DNA of 64,000 nucleotides. It comes from Schistocephalus solidus. Lineage: Eukaryota > Platyhelminthes > Cestoda > Diphyllobothriidea > Diphyllobothriidae. Under the pieces are notes generated by a model. That model was not told where the DNA came from and searched no databases. It saw only the letters and a program-made list of their open reading frames with translations. Location of the stretch: NCBI GenBank assembly GCA_017591395.1, contig WEDG01002550.1:1-64000 (forward strand), read 5' to 3'. Positions 1 through 11,219 of the stretch are shown in pieces; within the stretch, counting starts at the first letter, position 1; every line of letters begins with the position of its first letter. Made by a program: the position numbers and the translations under genes.

Positions 1-1370
1 AATTTTCGATGCTTACTTATCCTGGATGGCCGTCAATGCTATCGAAAACGGTGACATTGTCATATAACAACACACTGCAGCCGATCAACCGTCAAAGCAT
101 GTCTGTGATGGTAAATTCAATGCCAAGTGCAAATAATAAGGCATTTGCAGGATTGGAAATTGAAGGTAGTGGACATAGAGGCGTCGTTTGGAAGAGCAAA
201 TGGGTAGCCTACATCCAGTGGTCCGATATTAAAACAAATATTGACCCTTGACGAAGGAGAAGCCCTGACCAAAGACGTCGCAGAGAGGGCATATGGGGAG
301 CAACTGGTAGGTTGCATGCACATTACCTACGGTCTAACTAGGTTACATATTTGGCCTCCCTCGGCGGCGATAGCGTCAGTAATTTGGCTGATTGCCACAG
401 CCCTCTTAGCCGATGAGGTGACCAAATGGTTAACTTTCTACGGTCAGCACTACGACAAGAAGGCATTCTTCCCTTCCCACTATTCGCAGTTATTTTGGGT
501 AAGAAGTGTCTCATTAATTACTTAATCCTGCGTTTCACAGAGGTATTCAATCAGTGGAATAATCCACTGAAAGCTGATAAACTGCAGCTTGAACGATCCT
601 TCAAAAGTGCCTTTAAGAAGGTCTGTGATCGACTGCACCAAAGGGGTGTAAAGGCATCCCATGAGAATGGTGTTAAATGTTTGTCGATTTACATATCAAC
701 ATTGTCTACAAAAATTCCCTACATAAAATCACCGAATTTTGATGCTTTCATAGCTTGCATTTCAATGTTCATTGTTTACTCACCAACACTTATTTTATTC
801 CGTTTTCATTTCAGAGTGGAGACCCGATGAAACGACTGATTAAATGCCGGGTTCGTCAACACCGGACTGAAGATTTGAAGATAGAAAAAACATTTATATT
901 TGTACAATTACGTTTTTCGCCTTTTTTTACGTGCATACCCATTCTTTCAAGAGTCACCTTATCATTGTTAAAAATTGTAGAAGAATGTGATGGGGCTCGC
1001 TTTTCAACCGCTAACTTACTAGTGGGTCTACTAAAGGGGTATGGGGTTCTGCTGTGCGGTTGAAAATGAGATACGAATTTTAGATCCGATTCGAGTTCGA
1101 ATAAGGTGGTCAAGTTCGGATCGGATTCGCGTCCGATACGAGTTCTAATTGTTATCAGGGTGATTATGGTGCGTTTAGGAATTTATTGTGTTTATGTGAT
1201 ATGCAAAAAATGTGTATGTTTCTACCATGATGTTGACCTGGTAATTGGTAGCGGGAAATATTTATCGGTTTATTGAGGTTATGTTTATAACTGTTGCTGA
1301 GAATTCTTTTTTGTCGGGTGGGTCAAATCATGGCTAAAGCCATATTTTATTTGAAAAGAAAAGCGGCGAT
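1..1370. other. No recognisable gene; unannotated sequence
   Basis: Open frames here are short (134 codons at most), overlap on both strands and match nothing I recognise. About 1068-1145 holds a degenerate run of TTCGGAT/GATTCGAGTTCG-like words. No promoter, RNA gene or repeat with a second copy in the window was seen. Confidence 0.5.
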
Positions 1371-1374
1371 TTTC

Positions 1375-2330
1375 AATTCAATTCAATTCAATTTATTGAG
1401 GGAAATAGGCATGGGCCTTTGAGTACCCTATCTGTAACGTAAAATTAAGTGCGGTATACAGAGAAACCGTGTGGGTTGCAAAGGTACAAAAGGCGGTCAT
1501 AAAATATGACAAGTAGTGCACGACTCTCGAGGGTTAAGATAAATTCCTCACCGCTCAGGCTCGTTTTGGAACAAAAAACTGCCAAGGTTCCTTTTAAAGC
1601 TTTCCAGCGATGGTGACATCACAACGTCTTCAGGGAGGGCATTCCATGGTTTAACCACTCTGACAAAGAAGGAGAACTTGCGCACATCCAGTCTCGCCTG
1701 CTGGACACACAGTTTCAATGGGTGACCTCGGAGATGGGTTGTGGCGGCAAATTCAAAGAAGTCCAAGAATTCCAGGCAACAATCCAATCCCTTCACAAAT
1801 GCGGAATGTCTGCAGGAGATCACCACGCATTTGCCTATAACTCAAAGGGAACAGATTAAGATTCGTTAGTTGGGTTGGATATGGCAAGGAGCTTTGACTT
1901 CTAACCAATTTTGGTGGCTTTCCTCTGTATTCTTTCGAAGCAGTTCTGAGCTTGAACTGTCCAGGGTTTACAGGCTTGCATAGCATATTCCAAATGCGGG
2001 CTTATGAATGTTCCAAAAGTCTTAGCGAAGAGATCTTCATCGAAATCCAAAAAAGCTCGTCTGATGGCATGCGGCACCTCAATTGCGCTCTTAGCCCCTT
2101 TCGAGTAGTGAGACGATGGTTTTAAGGTGGTGGTCGTCAGCCCACCAAGGTCCTTTTGGGTTTCCACGTCTTTTAAGGCTTCACCATTGAGAAAGTAACT
2201 TCTACTTTCGGCAGTTCCAGATGGGTTGCCTAAGCGAAGTATTGTACACTTATCGACTTTGAACCGCAAATGCAAATGACTCAACCACTCCTCCAACAGA
2301 ATTAGGTTGATCTGCAGTTTTATCTTCGTC
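1375..2330 (-). mobile_element. 5'-truncated LINE, CR1-like lineage A' (RT C-terminal part and 3' end)
   Basis: This is the 3' third of a CR1-like non-LTR retrotransposon. Read on the minus strand from 2330 it gives the end of the reverse transcriptase palm/thumb (VDKCTILRLG, then ETQKDLGG), then the C-terminal domain typical of these elements (SPHLEYAMQA, then LFPLSYRQMRGDLLQTFR, then VVKPWNALPEDVV with a closing SFKRNLGSFLF). At least two frame changes separate these blocks, so it is a pseudogene. It ends with a 3' UTR resembling lineage A (complement of TTTATTGAGGGAAATAGGC) and an (AATTC)n-type tail at about 1373-1393. CR1 elements normally end in short tandem repeats rather than poly(A), which fits. 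The 5' end is cut near 2330, as expected from incomplete reverse transcription. Confidence 0.8.
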
Positions 2331-3168
2331 AGCAGGGCTCTGGATTACATTACAGATTTTAGAATTTTTTGAGAATTCATATTTGGTTAGCACAGGCAAG
2401 GCACTGTCTAAGCAAACATTAGTAACGAAATAATGTTATGACAATGTGTGCAGATAAAATGTACAAATACATAACTTGTCCTGCTATGTCAACAGTTAGC
2501 GGTTTTAAAATTAATGGTGAACTAGAAAAAAATAGGCAGTGAAAAAAAACTCCTACCATAAAAATGGAGGCAGAGTTCAATAAGCCTTCATTTTTTAAAA
2601 GAAGGTAGGAGAAAAAACTGCCTAGGAAAAATGGTCAGGTGGTAAGGGTAGGGTAATAAAGTATAAGCATTTCAGAATGAGAGTGAAACGTCGAGGTGAT
2701 TCGTTCTTGAGCACTTAGGCGTATGAAACAATATCTCACGAAAATGCGTCAATGAACTTAAGTCCTCAGCATCTTAGGTTTCAGAATTGAATTCTGATGA
2801 TGGTTAGTATACAAAGAAACAGTAGCATTTAATACTGTGGACCACCGAATGTGTACGTCCGAATGACGTCATCATTTGGATGAATGGTCATATAAGGAGA
2901 CATCATAGTTCATGGGCGACTCGAGGTAGCGAAAACATAGTTTCAAGAGGGTCACTTAAATTCCCGATGGTCCTTTCTCCGAGTCATGGGGAAAGCTACT
3001 GGGAAAAGATGAGGAAAATAAAAGATTAATAGAATCAGTTTTAAGATAAATGTGCAGTCTTCACTTGAATGCAGATAGACTAGTTAACGACCTTATTTCA
3101 ATTGGCAAGTTATTCAAAAGAAAACTTTAGCTATACGCAAAGAAGAGAGAGCGTTTACATGTGGAGGA
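2331..3168 (-). mobile_element. LINE lineage B, 3' UTR fragment
   Basis: Non-coding. Read on the minus strand, this segment parallels 17460-18130 on the plus strand piece by piece: the CTTTCTCCGAGTCATGGGGAAAGCTACTGGGA block (2978-3008), the GGACCACCGAATGTGTACGTCC block (2839-2860), the hairpin at 2535-2621, and the closing block with ATTTCGTTACTAA. That shared order shows it is the 3' UTR of lineage B after the ORF2 stop. Its 5' limit near 3168 abuts an unrelated lineage A fragment. Confidence 0.7.
2535..2621 (-). repeat. Inverted-repeat hairpin in LINE B 3' UTR (copy 1)
   Basis: Outer arms are GCAGTGAAAAAAAACTCCTACC and, on the other side, GGTAGGAGAAAAAACTGC. CTCCTACC pairs with GGTAGGAG, and GGCAGT with ACTGCC. 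An inner arm pair AAAATGGAGGC / GCCTTCATTTTT is nested inside. Equivalent hairpins are at 5079-5160, 17839-17922 and 31221-31279, all downstream of lineage B C-terminal coding sequence. Confidence 0.75.
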
Positions 3169-3525
3169 CAACAATTGAAAGGGCTGCCCATTGAGAATGT
3201 ATTGGTAGGAATCATCCTCCTCACTGGTCCTTCTGGTACGCAGTCTTAGGATCACACACTTCCCAACGTTAAAATTTAAGAGCCAACGAGCAGACCAGCT
3301 GCTAAGACGGTTGAGATCCTCTTGAAGTGCGTGCCTATCGAAATCAGATCTGATGACCCTCCACAATTTAACATCATCTGCAAACATGATGGCGCTGCAA
3401 TCAAGGTCATCGACACATTCGTTGATATACACTAAGAAGAGTAACGGCCCTAATACCAAGCCTTGGGGGGACACCACTTAGAACCGGAGTAGATGTTGAC
3501 TTCCAGGTATCGACGCACACAGTTT
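3168..3525 (-). mobile_element. LINE lineage A, isolated RT palm fragment
   Basis: Encodes only the central palm of the reverse transcriptase: LGPLLFLVYINECVDDL, then the catalytic IMFADDVKLWRV (ADD intact), then LSSWSARWLLNFNVGKC. It lacks both the fingers and the C-terminal domain. Sequence is nearly the same as 10850-11208. Its upper boundary (CACACAGTTT, 3516-3525) is the same point at which the 10065-11208 copy is cut. It is sandwiched between the lineage B 3' UTR fragment and the 3' tail of the chimeric element at 3534. Confidence 0.8.
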
Positions 3526-3533
3526 GCAATCTA

Positions 3534-4560
3534 TAAGTCACTTTAAGTCTTTTTATTGAGGGAAGTAGGCTTTTGCCCTTAAGCTCCCTATTCATATGCA
3601 AAAATGTCAATAGTATAAATGTTTACAGTGATATATCTGACAAATGAAAATGTAGGGTCATCGATATGTGTGGGCCAGGCGCAACCAGCCACTGTTTACA
3701 CAATCTTCATTTTATTGACAATAGTTTCCCAGAAAATGACAATCTAGTTTGAATTTAAATGCATCAACAGTTTCTGAAAGGACAACATCCTCGGGGAGTT
3801 CGTTCCATGCTCCGACGACCCTCTGCGAAAAGGCGTTCCGGCGGACTTCCGTGTGGACAAACGTCCTCTGCAGTTTAAAGGGATGACCCCGCAGATGTTC
3901 CGTCCCAGCCAATTCGAAGAATTCAGCAAATTCTAGGGCACAATTGCGGCCTCTGACAATCCGGTAGGTTTGGATGAGGTCACCGCGTAGTTGCCTGTAA
4001 TTTAGAGGAAACAAATCAAGTTCAACCAGTCTGGCAGATTGAAATCGCTTACGATTATTTTGACAGCAAATTGAGTGTCTGCAACTTTTTCAAATAGTTC
4101 ACAGAGCTCGCTTTCATTGCCAGAATAACACGGAGGATTATAGACACAGCCAATTAACGTTTTTTTATTGTGGTGGAGAATAACTGAAGCAAAGCATACA
4201 TTTCCAGAACAGGACGAAATGCTCAGCTGACAAGGGAAATGTACAAAGGATGACTTTATATAAAGAAGGCAACCACCGCCACGTTTTTCAGCGCGGTCTT
4301 GTTGGTACAAATTGAAAGTATCTATAGCAAGCTTTGAGTCAGAAATAAGAGAGTGAGCCCAGGATTCTGTGATGCACAGCACATCTGGATCAAGCTCAAA
4401 GGTTACTGTTCTAAGCTCAGCCATCTTATTTACAACTGATCTCGCATTGAGTGAAACTAAGCTGAGCGTATTCCTGAGCTGCAGGTTTACGCTCATCAGT
4501 ATTTATTAAAAAGGATAATTTAGTGGCGGAGAAGAAAACTGGAAAGAAGAAATGAAAGGT
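3534..4560 (-). mobile_element. Chimeric LINE: B-type endonuclease fused to A-type C-terminal/3' end
   Basis: On the minus strand, 4496-4050 encodes an EEP-type endonuclease start: SLNARSVVNKM, CITESW (with the catalytic Glu), DRAEKRGGGCLLYI, CVYNPP and SDFNLPDW. It resembles the B endonuclease at 8275-8570 more than A. At about 4035-4050 it jumps straight into the lineage A C-terminal domain ([36 protein letters not shown]) and runs to the A 3' end, finishing in AAGTGACTTAAAGTGACTT-type repeats near 3537-3552. The whole RT is missing. The join lies in a short shared GCCAGACTGG-like word. The last stretch, up to about 4855, may be its 5' linker but is too decayed to call. Confidence 0.75.
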
Positions 4561-5078
4561 GGGAAACAAAATTGCTCTGGTCTACAATTTTTCTAAATGT
4601 TACTGTTATGAGAACTGAGCTTATTGTACAGCGGCATATTTGGATAAAAACCTTGGAAAGGAAAGGCTATATTGTGGCGTTTGAAAAGATAGGGGGTGGC
4701 ATAGAAATGAGATTGTGAGGGAGGTTAGCATAAATTGACGAAAAACGTGCATTTGAAAAAGGAATAAATGATTTTGAAAAACTGATAACATAATTAGAAG
4801 CGTTGATTATTTGGGGATTTCGGCCACCGTTTGGGTTGGGAGGGGTGCTATCATTATAAATAAATAAATAAATTGTATATTTAAGGCCCAGAGGGCCCAT
4901 CATTACAAACTTAGTACCGTGGTTTAAATAAATACAAAATGGATAATTGTTGCACTATGTGAGCATCCATATAAACAGCAGAAATGAGTAGTATGGTAAA
5001 CATATCCGATTCAAACGATTTGCCATTTTTAAAACAAAAGTCAACAATCTTTGGCATGTACGGTGAACTGAAAAAGAA

Positions 5079-5160
5079 GCAGTAAAAAAACTCCTAGGGT
5101 TAAATCGGAGACGGAGTTCGGCGAGCCGCCAATTTTAAAAAAATAGGAGAAAAAAACTGC
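5079..5160 (-). repeat. Inverted-repeat hairpin in LINE B 3' UTR (reference copy)
   Basis: GCAGTAAAAAAACTCCTA on the left pairs in part with TAGGAGAAAAAAACTGC on the right, about 480 bases after the end of the ORF2 C-terminal frame. The inner GGAGAC/GGAG arms are weaker than in the other copies. Confidence 0.7.
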
Positions 5161-5638
5161 TTCACTAAAAAATTAATAGCCAAATGCAATTGGATAGTAT
5201 TTTGATGTTGCTGACAACGTATGAGGGTTCGGAATGCTCCTTGTCGGGTGAGAGATAATATAGCAGTCAGAGCTACTGATGATAAACACCAGTGGAGGTG
5301 AGAGAGGACGAACTCATCGTAGACAACATGGTCGAAACGAAGAGGGGACAGTAGAGGTCACGAGATCATCATCCAGATGCGACCTTGCTGACTGCATAGT
5401 CCATCACCAAAGAGGCGAAACCATCAGAACCCGCCTCGATCATCAACAGAACCTGGAGACTATAGTCAGGGTTGCAAATTCGGAGGAAAGTATCAAGGTT
5501 GTCAAGAGTTGGTAATGCTAGTTTAAAAGGAGGGGAAGAAAAATGGAATGCAAAGATTGACTGCAAAGGATGATGGAAATATAATAAGAGACCAATATAA
5601 TATAAAGGGAGCTGCCTCAGATACCAGGAGGGCCCTTT

Positions 5639-6124
5639 TCAAAATCCAAAAGTTGCGAGTTTGGGAAGGAAACAGGCAATAAGGACTTTATATCTTCCGA
5701 AGTTAAATGTTTGCGTACTTTGGTTTTGAAAATAGCTAATGTAGACGAGATTATTCCATATAAAAGCATATTTAGAGGCAAAAAACTGAGACCGGTTAGT
5801 TGTGGAGCTACGGGGTAGTGAAATGATCATGGAAGAATTACGAGTGGCATAGGGTCGATCTACCGGAGTGAGAACGTTAATGCGTGGGAGATTTGGACTA
5901 GAGTTAACCCGAAACAGGAAGCAGAGACCGGCTTCGAGTCTTCTAACCCACAGAAATTTAATGTTTGCTAACTGGCATCTATCCGTATCGGAGATACTGG
6001 ATCCAGGAAGAGAAAATAGTCTTCGAGTAAAAACCCTCTGAACTTTTTCAATCTTACTGCGGTCAGAGGCGTTCATCAGCCCAAAGAGGGGACAGCAGTA
6101 TTCTAGGATAGGAAGAACAAACAT
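5639..6124 (-). pseudogene. LINE B C-terminal domain of ORF2
   Basis: A 161-codon minus frame with FVLPILEYCCPLFGLM, IEKVQRVFTRRLF, FLWVRRLEAGLCFLFRVN and RSQFFASKYAFIWNNL. This region follows the RT in CR1-like elements and is the part most often kept in 5'-truncated copies. Homologues are at 11590-12235, 16905-17456, 30770-30960 and 31845-32570. It is followed by the 3' UTR (5638 down to 4856). Confidence 0.8.
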
Positions 6125-6205
6125 GCGGTATAGATTTAACTTTTTTTCCGGAAGGAAGAAATTATGTGATATAAAACCACATATCTGTGCAGCCTTTGCA
6201 GAAAT

Positions 6206-7276
6206 TCAATCTGCATGAGGCGATAATGCTAGCTTATTCGTGTAACTTAGACCTAAGTCTTTTATGGTTGATCGTTCTAAAAGTGTAATTTTTTGAAATA
6301 CTAGGGGTCCAGGAAGCTTGGCGGGGCCAAAAACATGAAACTGCTCTTGGATGGAGAAAATTTCATCTGCCAAGTACAGCTCCAATGTGGGAGAGCATAA
6401 ATAGATCAGTGTTGATTTTATCAACGCAACTATTGGCAGTGTCCTTAGAAAATGAATAAATGCACTTGAGATCGTCAGCGTAAACGAAATTTTGTGAATT
6501 TGTGAGTAAAGTGAAATTACTTTAATGTACAGAATGAAGAGAAAGGGACCTAGAACGGTGCCTGGAAAAACGCCACTCGTGATCGGCTGAGGCCTCGAAT
6601 AGCTTTTACCTACTAAGACCTTCTGGCTGCGGTTAGAAAAGTAGGAACCAATGAAGTCAAGGAGAGGTGGCCGGATGCCGAGGGCTTCCAGTTTCACCAG
6701 AAGACGTCTGTGCGGTACCTTGTCAACGGCTTTGCTCAGGTCAACGTAGATCACAACCACTGACTGCTGCTCATTACGAAGGGAAGTGACGAGGTTACGA
6801 AAAGCTTAGTGACACACTTCGCATGATCTCCCAGGTAGAAAACCATATTGCGAGTCGTTTAAGAGCTTATTTTCTAGGCAAAAGTCAAGAATTTGATTAA
6901 AAATAATTCTTTCAAGAAGTTTTTCGAGAGCCGGGGTTTTGTGAACGCCTCGATAATTATTTACGTCCGAACGAGATCCCGACTTGAAGACAGGAAGAAT
7001 AATAGATGTCTTCCATGAGTCAGGAAAGAATCCGTTTAGAAGATAAACTGAGAATATATGGCTAAGCGATCGGGCGAAGCTCGGCACCCTCTTAATAACT
7101 GAGTTTGGAATACCGTCAGTCCCCGAAGAGTGCGAGTTTTTTAGACGAATTATTTGCTTACGAATTAGTTCTATGGAGAAATCAATAGTGCTGATAACAT
7201 TCAATGAGGATGCCTGAAACGCCGGAACCGGTTCAAATTCCATCGTAAGATGATTTGCAAAGAACGCACTAAGCAA
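6206..7276 (-). pseudogene. LINE B reverse transcriptase
   Basis: Copies element RNA into DNA at the target. The 7276-6806 frame holds the fingers: IIRLKNSHSSGTDGIPNSV, DSWKTSIILPVFKSGSRSDV, NNYRGVHKTPALEKLLERII and SQYGFLPGRSC. The 6760-6206 frame has motif A (IYVDLSKAVDKVPHRRLL, with the usual Phe changed to Val), then a TSGVFPGTVLGP motif B in which Gln became Pro. The catalytic YADD box lies at 6471-6482 in a different frame from motif A, so at least one frameshift lies inside the palm. Region 7277-7581 is the linker between endonuclease and RT. Confidence 0.85.
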
Positions 7277-7581
7277 TTCTGCCTTGTCAGAGTCTTCGAG
7301 AACAAAGTGCTTGTCTTCGTTTAGTAATGGAGGAATTTCATAACCTCGTTTAGAGGAGCATCGACGGCGGAACAGTTGAGCAACAGATTTTGCTGAGTTT
7401 GACTTGCTGAGTGCGCAGATTTCCTCTGTCTGTCACGTGCAAGACGAATCTAAGAGGCTAATTCAAAAGTCTGTGCAATCCCTCGATATACAGATAACGA
7501 ACTAGTATATTGATCTTTTAATTGCTTCCTCAATTTCTTTAGTTTTGGCAAAAGAAAGTGAGGAACGGTGGATTCCGAGAC

Positions 7582-8570
7582 CTAGGGCTTGACTATTTTG
7601 GTTGGCACAAGCTCCAGGATGTTATTTGAAACGACTGAGATGAAGTCACAAAGACTTGCTGCGTCGTTCATGGAGGAGAGATGCTGCCAGTCCAATGAGT
7701 CCAAAAAGTTACTAATTAAGCTCATATCTGTGAGGTCAAAAGCATGATAGGTACGAACGGCACTAGCCTTTTTCGATGAAACAATCGGAAGGCAACAGTG
7801 AATTAGTGTATGGTCACTTTGGAAGAGGCCCTGCTTAAAATCAACGAAGAGGGGAGCAATGTCGTTTGTGAAAATCAGGTCTAAAATATGCTTGTCTCTC
7901 GTTGAAGAACGGACAAGCTGGGACAAATTAGAAAAAATTAATGGTATCGAGGAAAGGCTGAAATTTGGGTGGACAAAAGTTTGAAATCCAGTCAATTTCA
8001 GGAAAATTAAAATCCCCAGCGATTATTTTAATGTTAAAATTGGACTCCGAAACCAATTTAAAAATTTCAAAAAGTTTTGCATCATCATCGGATGATGAAT
8101 TAGGCGGGTTGTAAATACATCCGAGGATCACCTTTTGCTGGCGCGACAGGATAATGGATGCGAAGCAGTAATTACCAGAGAATGACGTAACATCTAGATC
8201 AAATGGGAAGTGCTTTAATATAGAGAAGAAAACCACCACCACGCTTGCTAATGCGGTCTTGACGGTAGAGATCATACTGGTCTATGACAAGCAAGGAGTC
8301 GGAAATTAAGGGATGGGTCCAAGATTCAGTTACACATAAAACATCGGGCATTAACTCGAAAGCAATGGCTCTCAGTTGGGCCATCTTATTTAAAACAGAT
8401 CTAGCATTAAGAAATATGACATCTAGCGTAGTTCGAGTATCAAAACAAGGGTTATCGTTACTTATAAAAAGGAAGAATTGGTGGCGGGGAAGTAAACTGT
8501 AGAGGGAAAGGTGAGTTCGCAGCTGTTGTAGATGCTGAGGGGTTAGCAGGTTTCCCATCGGTAATGACAT
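7582..8570 (-). pseudogene. LINE B endonuclease (EEP/APE-like)
   Basis: The endonuclease nicks target DNA to prime reverse transcription. Three overlapping minus frames (8570-8199, 8275-7928, 7995-7582) give the motif series in order: FLNARSVLNKM, CVTESW (catalytic Glu), DRISKRGGGFLLYIK, ASIILSRQQKVILGCIYNPP, KIIAGDFNFPEIDW (catalytic Asp and Asn), LVRSSTRDKHILDLIFTN and FQSDHTLIH (the terminal SDH motif). All key residues are present, but the frame shifts between the RGGG and YNPP blocks and again after GDFN. It is followed directly by the region leading to the RT. Confidence 0.85.
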
Positions 8571-9330
8571 TACTGATTTTTAATGCCTGGATTAGCCAAT
8601 GATTCAGATTTACTAGGAGTTTTTCTTAGGTTTAGTAGATTTGGCAGCTATAGCAGGCATGGTTTTGCTTGGGATGAGATAGAAGTGGCTTTGACACAAT
8701 TTCACTCAAACCAGGAACAAGGTTAACGGGCGAAGATTCAGCTGGAATCGAAATTCCTGTCGATCCGGAGGGCCGTGGGCTTGTATTAGCTACAGGACAA
8801 ACCTCTGAGATAACTTTTAGATATTGCAGGTGTAGACGAAGGCTTCTTGTTTGCTAATGACGTGAAACCCGACGTTCCATTGGGGTTTTATCGCTACAGA
8901 TAAACAAATTTTTTTTCTTTAAATATTGAGCTGAGTGCTCATGCTTAGAGAAAATAAGGTCAACTTCAATCGCTGAAAAACGTTTGACCAGAACTGGCGG
9001 GTTTTTGCTACGGGAAGACAACCTTTTAGCTTTAGCGACTTTAAAGTTAAAGCCGCATGAGTAAAGGAAATGAAATGCAACGTAGGGGGATTTTACTCTT
9101 GGGGACGTTTTTAAAAGAAAATTGAAACTTCTCTTATGTCGGTCTATTGACTCGGTACTGACCATGTTTATAAAAGGCTCTAGTTTCACGCATTGTTAAG
9201 AAGTGAGTGAAGACAACTTTCCCTCAAAAATGGTACCAAGGATCGTGAAGAGAGAACCATATTTAGACATGAAGGTATTAAAGTTTTCCAGGGCGTCAAG
9301 GTCTAATTTCTTCCTGCTTTAGGTGAGTTG
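8571..9330 (-). pseudogene. LINE B ORF1-like region and linker
   Basis: Begins near 9320 with LDLDALENFNTFMSKYG, passes one frame break, and continues from 9189 to 8857 as a 111-codon frame containing RHKRSFNFLL, NPPVLVKRFS and a closing LFICSDKTPMERR. The pattern 'RP-L-VKFS ... I--D-TP-ER' is how the RNA-binding ORF1 protein of many CR1-like elements ends, so I infer an ORF1p RNA-chaperone role. After 8857 the minus strand reads through a Ser/Pro-rich stretch (NTSPRPSGSTGIS) that links to the endonuclease. It carries stop codons and is not functional. Confidence 0.6.
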
Positions 9331-10060
9331 CTCTAGTGGAAGTTTTACGCGAAGAGGATGTTTGCGTCTAAGCACTGACTGGGGTTTCATATTGATTTTA
9401 AAATATAAGCATTTTTCAAATCGATAATACGAAATGAAAATTGTCACTAGTGACGTTTTGCGGAATAAAAGATGTAATATTTGAAATATGTGTTTTAAGC
9501 AAGGCACTGCAAGCAAATATCTGCTAGGTAACGAGTTTAAACTGAAAATAGAATTAGCGAAGAGGCTATGCAGGATGAAAAATTATATCAACTGGCATAC
9601 CAGTTACTGCAAATTATTCTTCGCTGGAAATAAGGTAAACTTACAAAATTTCAACTTTATTTCTAGAACTAACCTTTATATTCCGTCCTTTTGACGTAAA
9701 TCTGCGAGAACTTTAATGAGGCTATGTAGGGTGAATAAGTTTACAAACTTTATATTTTACCCTTTTGCAATTGCAATAACTGCAAGTGTGTGCAGCTGAT
9801 AATGAGGTAGAAATACAATAAATTGTCAATAATTAAGCTAATATATTCAACAGGAAACGAAGAAATCGGTTTAAAATTCGAGAATTCACTTATCTTCAAA
9901 TTTGAACCAACTGCCTTCGACCTTGACCTTGACCTTGACCTCGTTGCTGATTGCTCGGGCCACCAACACACGAGCCTGAAACGATCGTCACCAGTCCGTG
10001 TAGGGTCGACACCGCAACACTGCTCCGCGAAGGCATATGAAGCAGCATGGTACGTTGCTT
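9331..10060. other. No gene; short CCTTGA hexamer array
   Basis: Unannotated sequence between two LINEs. A (CCTTGA)n array of about four units lies at 9918-9942. It makes apparent Arg-Ser or Asp-Leu runs in translation, which should not be read as protein. A GAGGCTATG(C/T)AGG(A/G)TGAA word occurs twice (near 9560 and 9719), with weak similarity around it. Confidence 0.5.
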
Positions 10061-10064
10061 CTAA

Positions 10065-11208
10065 GTCACTTTAAGTCACTTTATTGAGGGAAGTAGGCTT
10101 TCGCCCTTGAGCTCCCTATTCATATGCAAAAATGTCAATAGTATAAATGTTTACAGTGATATATCTGACAAATGAAAATGTAGGGTCATCGATATGTGTG
10201 GGCCAGGCGCAACCAGCCACTGTTTACACAATCTTCATTATATTGACAATAGTTTCTCAGAAAATGAGTATCTAGTTTGACTTTAAATGCATCAACAGTT
10301 TCTGAAAGGACAACATCCTCAGGGAGGCCGTTCAATGCTCCAACGACCCTCTGCGAAAAGGCGTTCCGACGGACTTCCGTGTGGACAAACTTCCTCTGCA
10401 GTTTAAAGGGATGACCCCGCAGATGTTCCGTCCCAGCCAATTCAAAGAATTCAGCAAATTCTAGGGCACAATTGCGGCCTCTGACAATCCGGTAGGTTTG
10501 GATGAGGTCACCGCGTAGTTGCCTGTAATTTAGAGGAAACAAATCAAGTTCAACCAGTCTGGCTTCGTAAGGCAGATTACTAAGATTTTTGACCATCTTC
10601 GTAGCCCTCGCCTGCACTCTTTCCAGCCGTAGATAATCCTTCTTAAACCACGGACGCCAGGCCTGGATAGCATATTCCAAGTGAGATCAAACAAATACCC
10701 CGTAGGTTTTTCGGAAGAGTTCCTTATAAATCTGCACAAATCTACGTCTGAGCGCAAATAAGACCTGTGAAGCGCGTTTAGCTGCCTTTAAACACTGTGA
10801 AGATGGTTAAAGTGAGGAGTTTATTAGATCACCGAGGTCCTTCTGTTCCTCAACAATTGAAAGGGGCTGCCCATTGAGAATGTATTGGTAGGAATCATCC
10901 TCCTCACTGGTCCTTCTGGTACGCAGTCTTAGGACCACACACTTCCCAACGTTAAAATTTAAGAGCCAACGAGCAGACCAGCTGCTAAGACGGTTGAGAT
11001 CCTCTTGAAGTGCGTGCCTATCGAAATCAGATCTGATGACCCTCCACAATTTAACATCATCTGCAAACATGATGGCGCCGCAATCCAGGTCGTCGACACA
11101 GTCGTTGATGTACACTAAGAAGAGTAACGGCCCTAATACCGAGCCTTGGGGGGACACCACTTAGAACCGGAGTAGGTGTTGAATTCGAGGTATCGATGCA
11201 CACAGTTT
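10065..11208 (-). mobile_element. 5'-truncated LINE, lineage A (RT palm to 3' end)
   Basis: From 11160 the minus strand gives LGPLLFLVYINDCVDDL, the catalytic IMFADDVKLWRV and SSWSARWLLNFNVGKC, a degraded stretch, then the C-terminal domain 10680-10186 ([59 protein letters not shown]). It ends in a 3' UTR and an AAGTGACTT-type tandem tail at 10065-10082. The 5' cut is at CACACAGTTT (to 11208), the same point as in the fragment ending at 3525. Its 3' part is very similar to 3534-4040. Confidence 0.85.
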
Positions 11209-11219
11209 CTGAGCGTAGT

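Larger units (their letters stand above)
4856..9330 (-). mobile_element. Near full-length LINE, CR1-like lineage B (reference copy)
   Basis: This is the most complete retrotransposon in the window, about 4.5 kb on the minus strand. In order from 9330 down: ORF1-like region, Ser/Pro-rich linker, EEP endonuclease, reverse transcriptase, C-terminal domain, about 0.8 kb of 3' UTR with a hairpin, and an (ATTT)n tail at 4856-4875 just after a GGGCCCTCTGGGCCTTAAATATA block. Domain order and the short tandem 3' tail match the CR1/Jockey group. It is dead: frames change between almost every domain. No target-site duplication could be recognised, which is common for CR1. Confidence 0.85.

Noticed and set aside
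9750..9971. Apparent Arg-Ser-rich (RSRSRSRS) protein
   Set aside because: Produced by a CCTTGA hexamer microsatellite; no other coding evidence.
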